A program made the position numbers and the translations under genes. DNA of 25,358 nucleotides from AM-1111 sp046302135 (GTDB lineage Bacteria; Bacteroidota; Bacteroidia; B-17B0; Aurantibacillaceae). The notes beneath the pieces are model-generated. The model had not been told where the DNA came from. It ran no database searches and saw nothing but the letters and a program-made list of their open reading frames with translations. Below, piece by piece: positions 1 through 7,241 of the stretch; position 1 is the stretch's first letter, and each line of letters opens with the position of its first letter. The stretch spans positions 1 to 25,358 of the forward strand of contig JBKCIQ010000033.1 in assembly GCA_046302135.1 (NCBI GenBank), written 5' to 3'.

Positions 1-280
1 CTCACTTTTAAACTATAAAATTTATTTATATCGTTTTATTGTTTTGTTTCACAGCTTTTAATATTTTAATTTATTGCATTTTTTATTAATTCTTAAATAA
101 GAATCTTTTAAGTTTCACCTCACATTAATATTGTTCGCTCTATCTATAATAAACATATGGAATTTGGTTACCGGAATTTTATAATTTAAAACTGCTAAAA
201 ACTTAAATTAGGTTATAAATAATCATTTTTTATCTTTATCGTTCAAAGATCTAAAGCACTAACAAAGAAAAAAAACTTAA
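1..280. other. AT-rich non-coding region upstream of purA
   Basis: No credible reading frame or RNA gene is visible. The stretch is extremely AT-rich. It holds an imperfect palindrome at 89-104 (ATTCTTA, 2-base centre, TAAGAAT), which could be an operator or merely a product of base composition. A TATCTTTA box at 231-238 may be the purA promoter. The gene to the left lies outside the window. Confidence 0.6.
231..238 (+). promoter_or_regulatory. possible purA -7 box (TATCTTTA)
   Basis: TATCTTTA differs from the Bacteroidetes TAnnTTTG consensus only at the last base and lies 42 bases before the purA ATG, which would give a leader of about 35 bases. No convincing TTTG -33 element stands 19-21 bases upstream, so this is a weak call. 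Confidence 0.25.
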
Positions 281-1567
281 ATGAAAACAGATGTTTTATT
301 GGGGCTTCAATGGGGAGATGAAGGCAAAGGGAAAATTGTAGATGTATTAACCCCTCAGTATGATATTATTGCCAGGTTTCAAGGCGGACCAAACGCAGGC
401 CATACACTAGAGTTCAACGGTCTCAAACATGTACTACATACTATACCAAGTGGAATTTTTCACGAAGAAAATATCAACGTAATAGGTAATGGAGTTGTTA
501 TTGATCCGGTAATTTTTAAAAAAGAAACCGATGCTCTTAAAGAAAAATTCGGATATGGAATTGACATACTCAGAAAAAAATTGCTTATTTCTACTAGAGC
601 ACATTTAATTCTACCAACTCATATTCTCCTAGATAAAGCATCTGAGGCCTCTAAAGGTGAGGCCAAGATTGGAAGCACTCAGAAAGGTATTGGTCCTACC
701 TATATGGATAAGACAGGAAGAAATGGATTAAGAGTTGGAGATATTTTAAGAAATGATTTTAAGGAACGTTATGATTTTCTTGTGAACAAACACATTCAAA
801 TGCTCAAGTGGTACAATTACGAATTTGACCTTTCATCTGTGGAAAAAGCCTGGTTCGAAGGAGTAGAAAACCTCAGGAAATTTGAGTTAATTGATTCTGA
901 ACATTATTTAAATGATGCATTAAGAAATGGAAAAAAAATTCTGGCAGAAGGAGCACAGGGCTCATTGCTCGATATTGATTTCGGCACCTACCCTTTCGTA
1001 ACATCTTCTAACACTGTAACTGCAGGTGCATGTACAGGACTTGGCATTGCACCAGGAAATATTGGAAAAGTTATTGGAATATTCAAAGCTTATTGTACAA
1101 GAGTTGGAAGCGGACCTTTCCCTACTGAGTTACTGGATGATACTGGAGAGTTGATTAGAAAAACCGGAAATGAATTTGGCTCTACCACAGGACGACCGAG
1201 AAGATGTGGATGGTTGGATTTGCCCGCACTTAAATACGCCATAATGATCAATGGAGTTACCGAACTCATGATGATGAAGGCTGATGTTTTAAACTGTGTT
1301 GATGAAATAAAAGTTTGTACATCTTATAACTACAACGGAAAAGAAATAAGTTATCTTCCATATTCTATTGACACTTTTTACCTAAAAGCGAATTATATCA
1401 ATATGAAAGGTTGGAAAAACAATTTGACTAGTCAATCGGAAACTATTCCTGAAACTTTAACTGATTACATCAATTTTATCGAAAAGGAAACTGGTGTCCC
1501 TGTTAATATTGTTTCTGTTGGTCCTGACCGTAAACAAACCATTTACCTTAAGAAACAACTTGCTTAA
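281..1567 (+). CDS. purA: adenylosuccinate synthetase
   Basis: Cytoplasmic enzyme that joins IMP and aspartate at the cost of GTP to give adenylosuccinate, the committed step from IMP to AMP. The 428 residues match the usual family length. Visible landmarks are the glycine-rich loop GDEGKGK at residues 12-18 with catalytic Asp13, NAGHT at 38-42 with catalytic His41, the IMP-binding segment GSTQKGIGPTY near 130, EGAQG near 220, and GSTTGRPRRCGW near 300. The ATG start follows an A-rich stretch (aaagaaaaaaaactta), normal for Bacteroidetes. The downstream gene begins inside or at the very end of this frame, so the two are probably co-transcribed. Nothing about the protein is unusual. Confidence 0.97.
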   Translation: MKTDVLLGLQWGDEGKGKIVDVLTPQYDIIARFQGGPNAGHTLEFNGLKHVLHTIPSGIFHEENINVIGNGVVIDPVIFKKETDALKEKFGYGIDILRKKLLISTRAHLILPTHILLDKASEASKGEAKIGSTQKGIGPTYMDKTGRNGLRVGDILRNDFKERYDFLVNKHIQMLKWYNYEFDLSSVEKAWFEGVENLRKFELIDSEHYLNDALRNGKKILAEGAQGSLLDIDFGTYPFVTSSNTVTAGACTGLGIAPGNIGKVIGIFKAYCTRVGSGPFPTELLDDTGELIRKTGNEFGSTTGRPRRCGWLDLPALKYAIMINGVTELMMMKADVLNCVDEIKVCTSYNYNGKEISYLPYSIDTFYLKANYINMKGWKNNLTSQSETIPETLTDYINFIEKETGVPVNIVSVGPDRKQTIYLKKQLA

Positions 1568-2504
1568 TAATTTAAAAAAATCAAAACTTAACTTTTATTT
1601 ACTTGCAACCTTCCTAATGTTGCAGACCACCCAATCTTCTGCACAAAAGCCAAAAGAATACAACGATGGTCACGGGAAAAAAGTTTTGATCCCGATGGGT
1701 GATAAAAGTTTCGCAGACTCACTAGTTTATTATAGACCCGGTAATCCGGGCCCTGAAAAATCAAAATGCAGAAACGGAAAACTAGCGGTGGGGCCTCCGG
1801 ATTTTGACGGAACAGACAACAATTTTGTTGTTTTGGGAACGGGAGGAGAATTAGTTTTATTTTTTAAGGACAACGCCTTAATAAATACTGAAGGTGTAGA
1901 TCTGTATGTGTTCGAATTAGGTAAATACATTGAAGAAACATTTCTATCAATTTCAAAAGACGGAAAGAATTGGATTGAAGTTGGAAAGATAAAAGGAGGA
2001 AATTCAGCAGTAGATTTGGGTGATGCGATATCTCCTACTGACGTGTTCCGTTATGTAAAACTTAAAGATGCAACTACCCCGCCTGATTACCCCGAGTCTT
2101 ATCCGGGTGCGGATATTGATGCTGTGGCGGCAATTGGATCAGCACAAGCCATTACACTCAGCTCTAAGGTACTTTTTAATTATTCAGACGCCAAACTTAA
2201 ACCAAACGCATATCCATCGCTGGATTCTGTAGCGAATTATCTTAAAGCCAATCCGGATTTTTATGTAAAGATTCAAGGACATTGTGACAGTACGGGTGAT
2301 AAGAAATTTAATCAGACTCTGTCGCAAAACAGGGCTAATTCTGTGAAAAATTATCTTTTAAATAGAGTAAAAAATGTAACTTATTTAGTCGAAGGCTTTT
2401 CTTCAGATCTCCCGGTTAGTACAAATCAAACCGAACATGGAAGAGAGAAAAACAGAAGAGTTGAGATCTATCTGATCCCAAGAAAAAAAGAAAAAAAGAA
2501 TTGA
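1560..2504 (+). CDS. exported OmpA-domain protein with N-terminal beta-sandwich-like domain
   Basis: Predicted periplasmic or outer-membrane protein that binds peptidoglycan through its C-terminal OmpA-like domain (about residues 200-310), shown by GHCDSTG, LSQNRANSVKNYL and GREKNRRVEI; the Asp and Arg that contact diaminopimelate in OmpA are present. The middle (about 45-190) has the look of a surface beta-sandwich: FVVLGTGGELVLFF, VDLYVFELG, ISKDGKNWIEVG, GADIDAVAAIG. There is no in-frame ATG before the signal peptide. I chose TTG at 1560 because it gives a normal signal peptide (LKKSKLNFYLLATFLML, then cleavage after SSA); it overlaps the purA stop by 8 bases, suggesting translational coupling. 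A GTG at 1494 would add 22 residues inside purA and is less likely. Exact function unknown. Confidence 0.8.
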   Translation: MLNNLKKSKLNFYLLATFLMLQTTQSSAQKPKEYNDGHGKKVLIPMGDKSFADSLVYYRPGNPGPEKSKCRNGKLAVGPPDFDGTDNNFVVLGTGGELVLFFKDNALINTEGVDLYVFELGKYIEETFLSISKDGKNWIEVGKIKGGNSAVDLGDAISPTDVFRYVKLKDATTPPDYPESYPGADIDAVAAIGSAQAITLSSKVLFNYSDAKLKPNAYPSLDSVANYLKANPDFYVKIQGHCDSTGDKKFNQTLSQNRANSVKNYLLNRVKNVTYLVEGFSSDLPVSTNQTEHGREKNRRVEIYLIPRKKEKKN

Positions 2505-2532
2505 AATTCTATCGAATTTGCATTTTCATATA

Positions 2533-2564
2533 TTTGAAATTTAGAGAAATGCTCAATATCTTTG
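2533..2564 (+). promoter_or_regulatory. Bacteroidetes sigma-A promoter for the outer-membrane barrel gene
   Basis: TTTG at 2533-2536 and TATCTTTG at 2557-2564 are separated by exactly 20 bases, a full match to the Bacteroidetes consensus TTTG-N19-21-TAnnTTTG. Transcription should start near 2571, leaving a leader of only about 10 bases before the ATG at 2581. A second TAnnTTTG match (TATATTTG, 2529-2536) overlaps the -33 element. Confidence 0.65.
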
Positions 2565-2580
2565 TTTCTTTTATTATTAA

Positions 2581-3996
2581 ATGCATTTTACAAAAGGAAA
2601 GTTTTATTTAATAGTTCTCACTTGGATTTTTTTATTCAATCAAAAATACTTTTCACAGGAGCACAACTATTGGAGTAACAACTTTGGAGCAAAGTCAACA
2701 CTTCTTTGTGGAGCTGCTGTTTCAAATTATTTTGACAATGGTGCCATATTTTACAATCCTGCTACACTATGCTTCAAGGACTCTGGTTATTTATCTTTGT
2801 CAGCCAACCTTTATGAATATGAGTCGCTAACCAGAACAAATGCTCTTGGAGATGGCCTTTCACTTTCATCTTCCAATTTTAATTTTTCCCCTCAAATTGT
2901 TAGCGGAAATAAAAAAATTGGCGATAAAGCTGAACTGGAATTCATATTAATGAGCAAGACTGACGTTCAGTTCAACCAATCTTTGTCATTTAATAAAATG
3001 TATTATGACACTCTAATTTTCAATGCTCAGCAATCGCTATATGTGGGAAGTTATAATTTAAAAAAGAGAGTGTTAGACGAATGGGGGGGGTTATCAATGA
3101 GTTTTAAACTAAGTGAAAAATGGGGATTTGGATTTGGCACCTTTTTCAGCTACAGGATGTATAAATATCAGATGAGTATGAATGCAAGCAGTATCGGTAC
3201 AGACACAATTTATCCGTCTATTTCTAAATCAGATTCTGCTTTAACAGTAAACACCAACAACCTAAACTTAATCCTTAAATCAGGAATAGTTTACAACGGA
3301 GAAAAAAATAATTTTGGCTTAACTGTTACATTACCATCTATCAGGCTGAGGGGCAAAGGTGATCTTGAATATTCAATATTTTTTTCAGGCATTTATTTTA
3401 TTCCAGTCGATGTTTATATTCGAAGAATCAATGTAAACACAATATATAAATACCCAGGTTCTATTGCTGTTGGATATACTAGAAAATATAAGAGATCAAA
3501 GCTTCATTTTACAGCCGAGGTCTTTGGTCGAATTGACCCATATTATACTTTGAAAATTTCTGACGCAACAGGAATTTCCGGAAGCGGAAATGTTTCACTT
3601 GGTGGTGAATATGTTAAAGGAATAAAAGAAGGTAAGAGGCCCATTGCAAATCTTGCAATTGGATACGAAAAAGTTTTAAAAGGCACGCTTGAGTTGCTTA
3701 TGGGCTTTAGCACAGATTTCAGAAATAATACAGAAAGCGCGGACATAAGCTTTCTTGATTATAATTTTGGAAACGAAGCATTTAACCTATTTCATTATTC
3801 TTTAGGGGTTGGATTCCAGCACAACAAGAATAATATTGCCATCGGTCTTGCAGGTTCATTAGGTTCAAGATTTGTTCCGTCAATTGCTGATTTTCAAAAC
3901 CCAACTGTTTTTTCCAAGTTTTTCGGATATAATGTCTACGGGAATAATTACAATACCTATAAAAGTATTGGTATAGTGGTTGGGTTAACCTATTGA
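2581..3996 (+). CDS. outer-membrane beta-barrel protein, FadL/OmpP1-like
   Basis: Predicted outer-membrane barrel of 471 residues. A signal peptide (KFYLIVLTWIFLF, cleavage near FSQ) is followed by GAKSTLLCGAAVSN and NGAIFYNPATLCF, close to the GARALGMGGAG and YYNPA signature at the start of OmpP1/FadL-type channels, which take up hydrophobic compounds. The rest alternates short hydrophobic and polar stretches rich in Tyr, Phe and Gly, as in transmembrane beta strands, and ends in an aromatic, hydrophobic strand (IGIVVGLTY). It has its own promoter and converges on the PspC gene with only 8 bases between the stops. Substrate is unknown, and assignment to FadL rests on the N-terminal motif alone; it may be a Bacteroidetes-specific barrel. 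Confidence 0.75.
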   Translation: MHFTKGKFYLIVLTWIFLFNQKYFSQEHNYWSNNFGAKSTLLCGAAVSNYFDNGAIFYNPATLCFKDSGYLSLSANLYEYESLTRTNALGDGLSLSSSNFNFSPQIVSGNKKIGDKAELEFILMSKTDVQFNQSLSFNKMYYDTLIFNAQQSLYVGSYNLKKRVLDEWGGLSMSFKLSEKWGFGFGTFFSYRMYKYQMSMNASSIGTDTIYPSISKSDSALTVNTNNLNLILKSGIVYNGEKNNFGLTVTLPSIRLRGKGDLEYSIFFSGIYFIPVDVYIRRINVNTIYKYPGSIAVGYTRKYKRSKLHFTAEVFGRIDPYYTLKISDATGISGSGNVSLGGEYVKGIKEGKRPIANLAIGYEKVLKGTLELLMGFSTDFRNNTESADISFLDYNFGNEAFNLFHYSLGVGFQHNKNNIAIGLAGSLGSRFVPSIADFQNPTVFSKFFGYNVYGNNYNTYKSIGIVVGLTY

Positions 3997-4004
3997 TAAA
4001 AAAA

Positions 4005-4247
4005 TTATAAATCCCATACAGAGCTGCGCTTCCTGTAATTTGACAACTTAAAAAATCGTTTATTTTCCAGTAGAAAAACCAGAACGAAATATACTATTAC
4101 CGGAGAGCCGAAAGTAAAAAATGACAGGTAAATAAAATACATCCTAACAGTGGTTGATTGAATACCTAATTTTTTACCTAACCAATCGCATACTCCGAAA
4201 GCACGCTCTTCAAACCAACTTATAATATTTCGAATCAAGGATATCAT
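4005..4247 (-). CDS. PspC domain-containing membrane protein
   Basis: Small protein of 80 residues made almost entirely of one PspC domain: an amphipathic start, then AFGVCDWLGKKLGI (the typical GVCgGLA-like motif), VRMYFIYLSFF, and a hydrophobic membrane segment (PVIVYFVLVFLL) ending in a basic tail. PspC proteins are inner-membrane parts of envelope-stress responses, but in Bacteroidetes such short stand-alone forms are common without PspA or PspB, and their role is poorly defined. No psp partner genes are nearby. The gene converges on the barrel gene and is divided from rplQ by 306 bases, so it is probably a separate unit. Some relatives have longer N- or C-terminal extensions; this one does not. 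Confidence 0.85.
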   Translation of the reverse strand: MISLIRNIISWFEERAFGVCDWLGKKLGIQSTTVRMYFIYLSFFTFGSPVIVYFVLVFLLENKRFFKLSNYRKRSSVWDL

Positions 4248-4333
4248 TTTAATTGTAGTTTATTACATTTTTTTAAAAATCACCAGAAATTAACTAACTA
4301 TCATCTTAATTTCTCGAACTAGTAATTTATTTA

Positions 4334-4341
4334 CAAATATA
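4334..4341 (-). promoter_or_regulatory. possible -7 box (TATATTTG) for the PspC gene
   Basis: Read on the - strand this is a perfect TAnnTTTG, 87 bases ahead of the PspC start codon. I see no matching TTTG 19-21 bases upstream, and such boxes arise by chance in AT-rich DNA. Confidence 0.35.
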
Positions 4342-4448
4342 AATCAAAGACTTGTAACCCTACCTAAAACTAGGCCTGATTAGAAATGGAAAATTTCTAC
4401 TTTTTGAACACTTTGAATAATTTTTTAAACTGGAGATTATTTTGAAAT

Positions 4449-4480
4449 AAAAAAACCTCGAAAAATTTAATTTCCGAGGT
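4449..4480 (-). terminator. intrinsic terminator of the ribosomal superoperon
   Basis: On the - strand the sequence forms ACCTCG/CGAGGT (stem arms 4475-4480 and 4455-4460), with further A-T pairs possible inside, directly followed by seven T (4449-4455). It lies 74 bases past the rplQ stop, the expected place for the end of the transcript that starts upstream of rpsL. The weaker hairpin at 4521-4534 may assist. Confidence 0.75.
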
Positions 4481-4553
4481 CTAAATCTAACCAAATCTCA
4501 AAGGTAATTTCGTTTTTAAAAACCAAAATTGGTTGAAAAAAATACCAAAGTTT

Positions 4554-5030
4554 TTATTCTTCAGATGAAGATTTGTTTTCATCTTCGGAGGATGATTTTT
4601 TAGATCTTCCTCTTCTTGTGGTTTTAGCTTTTTTGGTTTCAGTAACAGCCTTCTTGTTGTTAGTGTAAATTTCATTGAAATCAACTAACTCAATCATAGC
4701 CATTTCAGCGGCATCACCTTGTCTGTTTCCTGTTTTAATAATACGTGTGTAACCACCCTGACGATCAGAAATCTTTGTTGCAACATCCTTGAATAGAGTG
4801 GAAACTGCAGATTTACTTCTTAGATAAGCAAAAACTGTTCTTCTGCTGTGCGTTGTATCATTCTTTGATTTAGTCAACAATGGCTCTACGTACGTCCTCA
4901 ATGCCTTTGCTTTTGCTAAAGTGGTAAAAATTCTTTTTTTCTCAATAAGAGAGCAAGCCATGTTTCCAAGCATCGCCTTTCTATGTGAGCTTGTCCTGCT
5001 TAAATTATTGATTTTATCTCCGTGTCTCAT
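4554..5030 (-). CDS. rplQ: 50S ribosomal protein L17
   Basis: Large-subunit protein near the exit of the peptide tunnel. The first 115 or so residues are typical L17: MRHGDKINNLSRTSSHRKAM, then the basic helix EKKRIFTTLAKAKALR, and GGYTRIIKTGNRQGDAAEMA. The C-terminal 40 or so residues extend past the 127-residue E. coli protein: first a Lys/Arg/Thr-rich stretch, then a Ser/Glu-rich acidic end (KKSSSEDENKSSSEE). Extended, charged L17 tails are common in Bacteroidetes. It is the last gene of the superoperon, 21 bases after rpoA, and is followed by the terminator. Confidence 0.97.
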   Translation of the reverse strand: MRHGDKINNLSRTSSHRKAMLGNMACSLIEKKRIFTTLAKAKALRTYVEPLLTKSKNDTTHSRRTVFAYLRSKSAVSTLFKDVATKISDRQGGYTRIIKTGNRQGDAAEMAMIELVDFNEIYTNNKKAVTETKKAKTTRRGRSKKSSSEDENKSSSEE

Positions 5031-5051
5031 GTTTGAAAAATTCTTTAATGA

Positions 5052-6044
5052 TTAATCTTTATCCAACTTATATTTGGCGACATTCATCCCAAACTGCAAT
5101 CCTTTGCTGTGAACTAAATCTTCCAATTCAGTTAACGATTTCTTACCAAAATTACGGAACTTCAACAGGTCGTTTTTGTTAAATGCAACCAGTTCACCTA
5201 GAGTCTCAACATCAGCTGCCTTAAGGCAATTTAAAGCTCTAACTGATAAATCCATATCAACAAGCTTGGTCTTCAATAACTGACGCATGTGTAATGATGA
5301 TTCATCAAATTCGCTTTCGCTGCTCTTCTCTTCTGTATCCAAAGTAATCTTCTCATCTGAGAACAACATAAAATGGTGAATCAATATTTTTGCGGCTTCT
5401 TTCAACGCATCTTTCGGGTGAATCGATCCATCAGTAGTAATTTCCATTACCAACTTTTCATAATCGGTTTTCTGCTCAACACGATAGTTCTCTACGTGGT
5501 ATTTTACATTTCTAATTGGAGTGTAAATAGCATCCATTGGAATCAAACCATGCGCAGGATTACTTGGCTTATTTTCTTCTGCAGGAACATATCCGCGACC
5601 TCTCTCAATTACCATTTCCATTTTCATTTTAACAGAAGGTTCACAATGAGCTATTACAAGGTCAGGATTCAAAACCTGAAATCCATTAAGATACTTTCCA
5701 ATATCACCGGCAGTCAATAATTCTTTCCCTGAAAAGTTAATCACAGCCTTCTCATGGTCATGATTATCTATTTGACGCTTGAAACGAACTTGTTTTAAAT
5801 TGAGGACCATTTCGGTTACGTCTTCAGTTACACCTTTAACGGTGCTAAACTCATGGTCAACGCCATCGATGCGAAGCGAAGTAATTGAATAACCTTCAAG
5901 TGACGAAAGCAATATTCTGCGCAAGGAGTTACCTATGGTTATCCCAAATCCGGGCTCTAGAGGACGAAATTCGAAAACACCACTATGGTCTGTCCCTGAA
6001 ACCATAATTACTTTATCTGGACGCTGAAATGCTAATATTGACAT
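5052..6044 (-). CDS. rpoA: DNA-directed RNA polymerase subunit alpha
   Basis: Alpha subunit, whose dimer is the platform for beta and beta' assembly. The 330 residues match the family. The N-terminal domain (about 1-230) shows FRPLEPGFGITIGNSLRRILLSS and the dimer and assembly segments; an acidic, serine-rich linker (SSESEFDESS, about 240-250) leads to the C-terminal domain (about 260-320), whose helix-hairpin-helix DNA- and activator-binding motif is seen as LSVRALNCLKAADVETLGEL and FRNFGKKSLTELE. Placed between rpsD and rplQ as in most bacteria, so its level follows that of ribosomal proteins. Confidence 0.98.
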   Translation of the reverse strand: MSILAFQRPDKVIMVSGTDHSGVFEFRPLEPGFGITIGNSLRRILLSSLEGYSITSLRIDGVDHEFSTVKGVTEDVTEMVLNLKQVRFKRQIDNHDHEKAVINFSGKELLTAGDIGKYLNGFQVLNPDLVIAHCEPSVKMKMEMVIERGRGYVPAEENKPSNPAHGLIPMDAIYTPIRNVKYHVENYRVEQKTDYEKLVMEITTDGSIHPKDALKEAAKILIHHFMLFSDEKITLDTEEKSSESEFDESSLHMRQLLKTKLVDMDLSVRALNCLKAADVETLGELVAFNKNDLLKFRNFGKKSLTELEDLVHSKGLQFGMNVAKYKLDKD

Positions 6045-6093
6045 ATTTTTGTTTTTTTAGTTATTAATGATTACAAAAATTAATTAATCAGGT

Positions 6094-6699
6094 TTACTTA
6101 GAATATAACTCGACAATCAATTGTTCTCTGATGTTTTCAGGAATTTGAGCTCTCTCGGGCCTATTGATGTATTTACCACTTAGTGTTGATTTATCAAAGT
6201 CTATCCAAGAATATTTAGTAGCTGAAGATGAAACAGAGTTGCTGATAGCCTCTAATGATTTGGAACGCTCTCTAACTGCAACTTGATCTCCAGGCCTTAA
6301 AATGTAGCTTGGTACGTTTACCACTTTACCATTAACAGTAATATGACAGTGAGAAACTAACTGACGAGCTCCTGATCTGGTTGGAGCAACTCCCATTCTA
6401 TAAACCACATTATCTAATCTTGACTCAATCAATTGAAGTAATACCTCGCCTGTAATACCTTTAGCTGCAGCAGCAAGACCGAAGACTTTTGCGAACTGAC
6501 GCTCAAGAATACCATAAGTGTATTTTACCTTTTGTTTTTCCTGGAGCTGTACAGCATATTCAGACTGCTTGGCACGTTTCTTTGCCATACCGTGCTGTCC
6601 TGGAGGGTAATTCTTCTTTTCCAACGCCTTATCAGGACCAAAAATTGGTTCCTTAAATTTTCTGGCGATCTTGGATTTTGGACCTATATATCTTGCCAT
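6094..6699 (-). CDS. rpsD: 30S ribosomal protein S4
   Basis: Primary 16S rRNA-binding protein that nucleates 30S body assembly and helps set decoding accuracy. It has 201 residues. The N-terminus (MARYIGPKSKIARKF) lacks the zinc-binding cysteines seen in some S4 proteins. The S4 RNA-binding domain occupies about 90-155 (SRLDNVVYRMGVAPTRSGAR, HITVNGKVVNVPS, PGDQVAVRE). In many bacteria S4 represses its own operon by binding a folded mRNA element, which matters here because a pseudoknot lies just upstream, between rpsM and rpsK. It is spaced 43 bases from rpsK and 49 from rpoA, both gaps being AT-rich and without clear structure. Confidence 0.97.
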   Translation of the reverse strand: MARYIGPKSKIARKFKEPIFGPDKALEKKNYPPGQHGMAKKRAKQSEYAVQLQEKQKVKYTYGILERQFAKVFGLAAAAKGITGEVLLQLIESRLDNVVYRMGVAPTRSGARQLVSHCHITVNGKVVNVPSYILRPGDQVAVRERSKSLEAISNSVSSSATKYSWIDFDKSTLSGKYINRPERAQIPENIREQLIVELYSK

Positions 6700-6742
6700 T
6701 TTTTATTTATTATTCTTTTGAAAATTTATTTATTGAAAACTA

Positions 6743-7153
6743 TTAAACTCTTCTTCTCTTTGGAGGACGACAACCATTATGAGGTATCGGAGTGATATCT
6801 ACAATCTCTGCCACCTCTATTCCTGCTGCACCAATGGTACGAATTGCAGATTCACGTCCTGCGCCAGGACCCTTAATGAATACCTTTACTTTTCTTAGTC
6901 CTGCATCATGTGCAACTTTAGCGCAATCTGAGGCTGCAAGTTGTGCTGCATAAGGGGTATTCTTCTTTGACCCTCTGAAACCCATTTTCCCAGCACTGCT
7001 CCAAGAAATAACCTGTCCTGTGTTTTTGGTAATTTAAATAATAATGTTGTTAATGGTTGAATTTATATGAGCCTGTCCTGTAGCCTCAACCTTAACGACT
7101 CTCTTTTTTGCCGCGACCTTAGCTGAATTTGCTGATCCCTGTTGTTTTGCCAT
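6743..7153 (-). pseudogene. rpsK: 30S ribosomal protein S11, interrupted by an in-frame stop at codon 40
   Basis: S11 forms part of the 30S platform, touching 16S rRNA near the E site and the mRNA exit. Read from ATG at 7153 the frame is MAKQQGSANSAK..., then GQAHINSTINNIII, then TAA (7034-7036), then ITKNTGQVISWSSAGKMGFRG and an intact C-terminus ending in HNGCRPPKRRRV; full length would be 136 codons. In relatives the position of the stop is Ser or Thr (NNIIIS or NTIVTIT), so a single TCA-to-TAA change explains it, with no frameshift. The next in-frame ATG (6985) would give only 80 residues, missing a core strand. S11 is essential, so a sequencing or assembly error, strain mixture, or suppression must be considered. 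Neighbour genes use TAA as a normal stop, which argues against a code change. The identity is certain; the disrupted state is what the sequence shows. Confidence 0.85.
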
Positions 7154-7169
7154 TTTTTTTATTTTTATT

Positions 7170-7206
7170 ACTGTCCATTATCAACCATACCGGACAGTTA
7201 GGTATG
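7170..7206 (-). promoter_or_regulatory. candidate H-type RNA pseudoknot ahead of rpsK
   Basis: In the sense (-) strand, stem 1 is CATACC (7201-7206) with GGTATG (7186-7191). Its loop holds TA plus ACTGTCC (7192-7198), and ACTGTCC pairs with GGACAGT downstream (7170-7176). This makes a 6-bp and a 7-bp stem that abut with no base between them, crossed by loops of 2 and 9 bases, the proportions of a textbook H-type pseudoknot. It ends 16 bases before the rpsK ATG. E. coli S4 represses the alpha operon through a pseudoknot in mRNA, so autoregulation by S4 (or S11) is a reasonable inference. It may belong to a described family of ribosomal leaders, which I cannot check. Confidence 0.6.
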
Positions 7207-7214
7207 TGTTCTGA

Positions 7215-7232
7215 TATCCCCGGCAGAGGATA
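7215..7232 (-). promoter_or_regulatory. RNA hairpin after rpsM, 5' of the pseudoknot
   Basis: On the - strand TATCCTC-TGCC-GGGGATA forms a 7-bp stem with a U-G wobble at the sixth pair and a 4-base loop. On the other strand that pair would be a C-A mismatch, so the fold favours the transcribed strand. It starts 9 bases after the rpsM stop codon and has a near twin before rpsH. Confidence 0.5.
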
Positions 7233-7241
7233 ACTTCAATT

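Larger units (their letters stand above)
4248..4553. other. intergenic region between rplQ and the PspC gene
   Basis: This 306-base AT-rich gap has no credible gene. It contains the superoperon terminator (4449-4480), a second weak hairpin AACCAA/TTGGTT at 4521-4534 just after rplQ, and on the - strand a TATATTTG box at 4334-4341 that may drive the PspC gene. Confidence 0.7.

Noticed and set aside
89..104. Palindrome upstream of purA as a defined operator or terminator
   Set aside because: It is made only of AT-rich sequence in an AT-rich region, with a 2-base centre and a weak T-run, so chance is a fair explanation.
4521..4534. AACCAA/TTGGTT hairpin as the main terminator of the superoperon
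   Set aside because: Its stem is AT-rich with almost no loop, and the T-run after it is short; the hairpin at 4449-4480 with seven T is much better.
6743..6985. An 80-residue S11 frame starting at an internal ATG as the real gene
   Set aside because: The conserved N-terminal half of S11 lies in the same frame upstream up to ATG 7153, broken only by one TAA, so the short frame is the remainder of a full-length gene.
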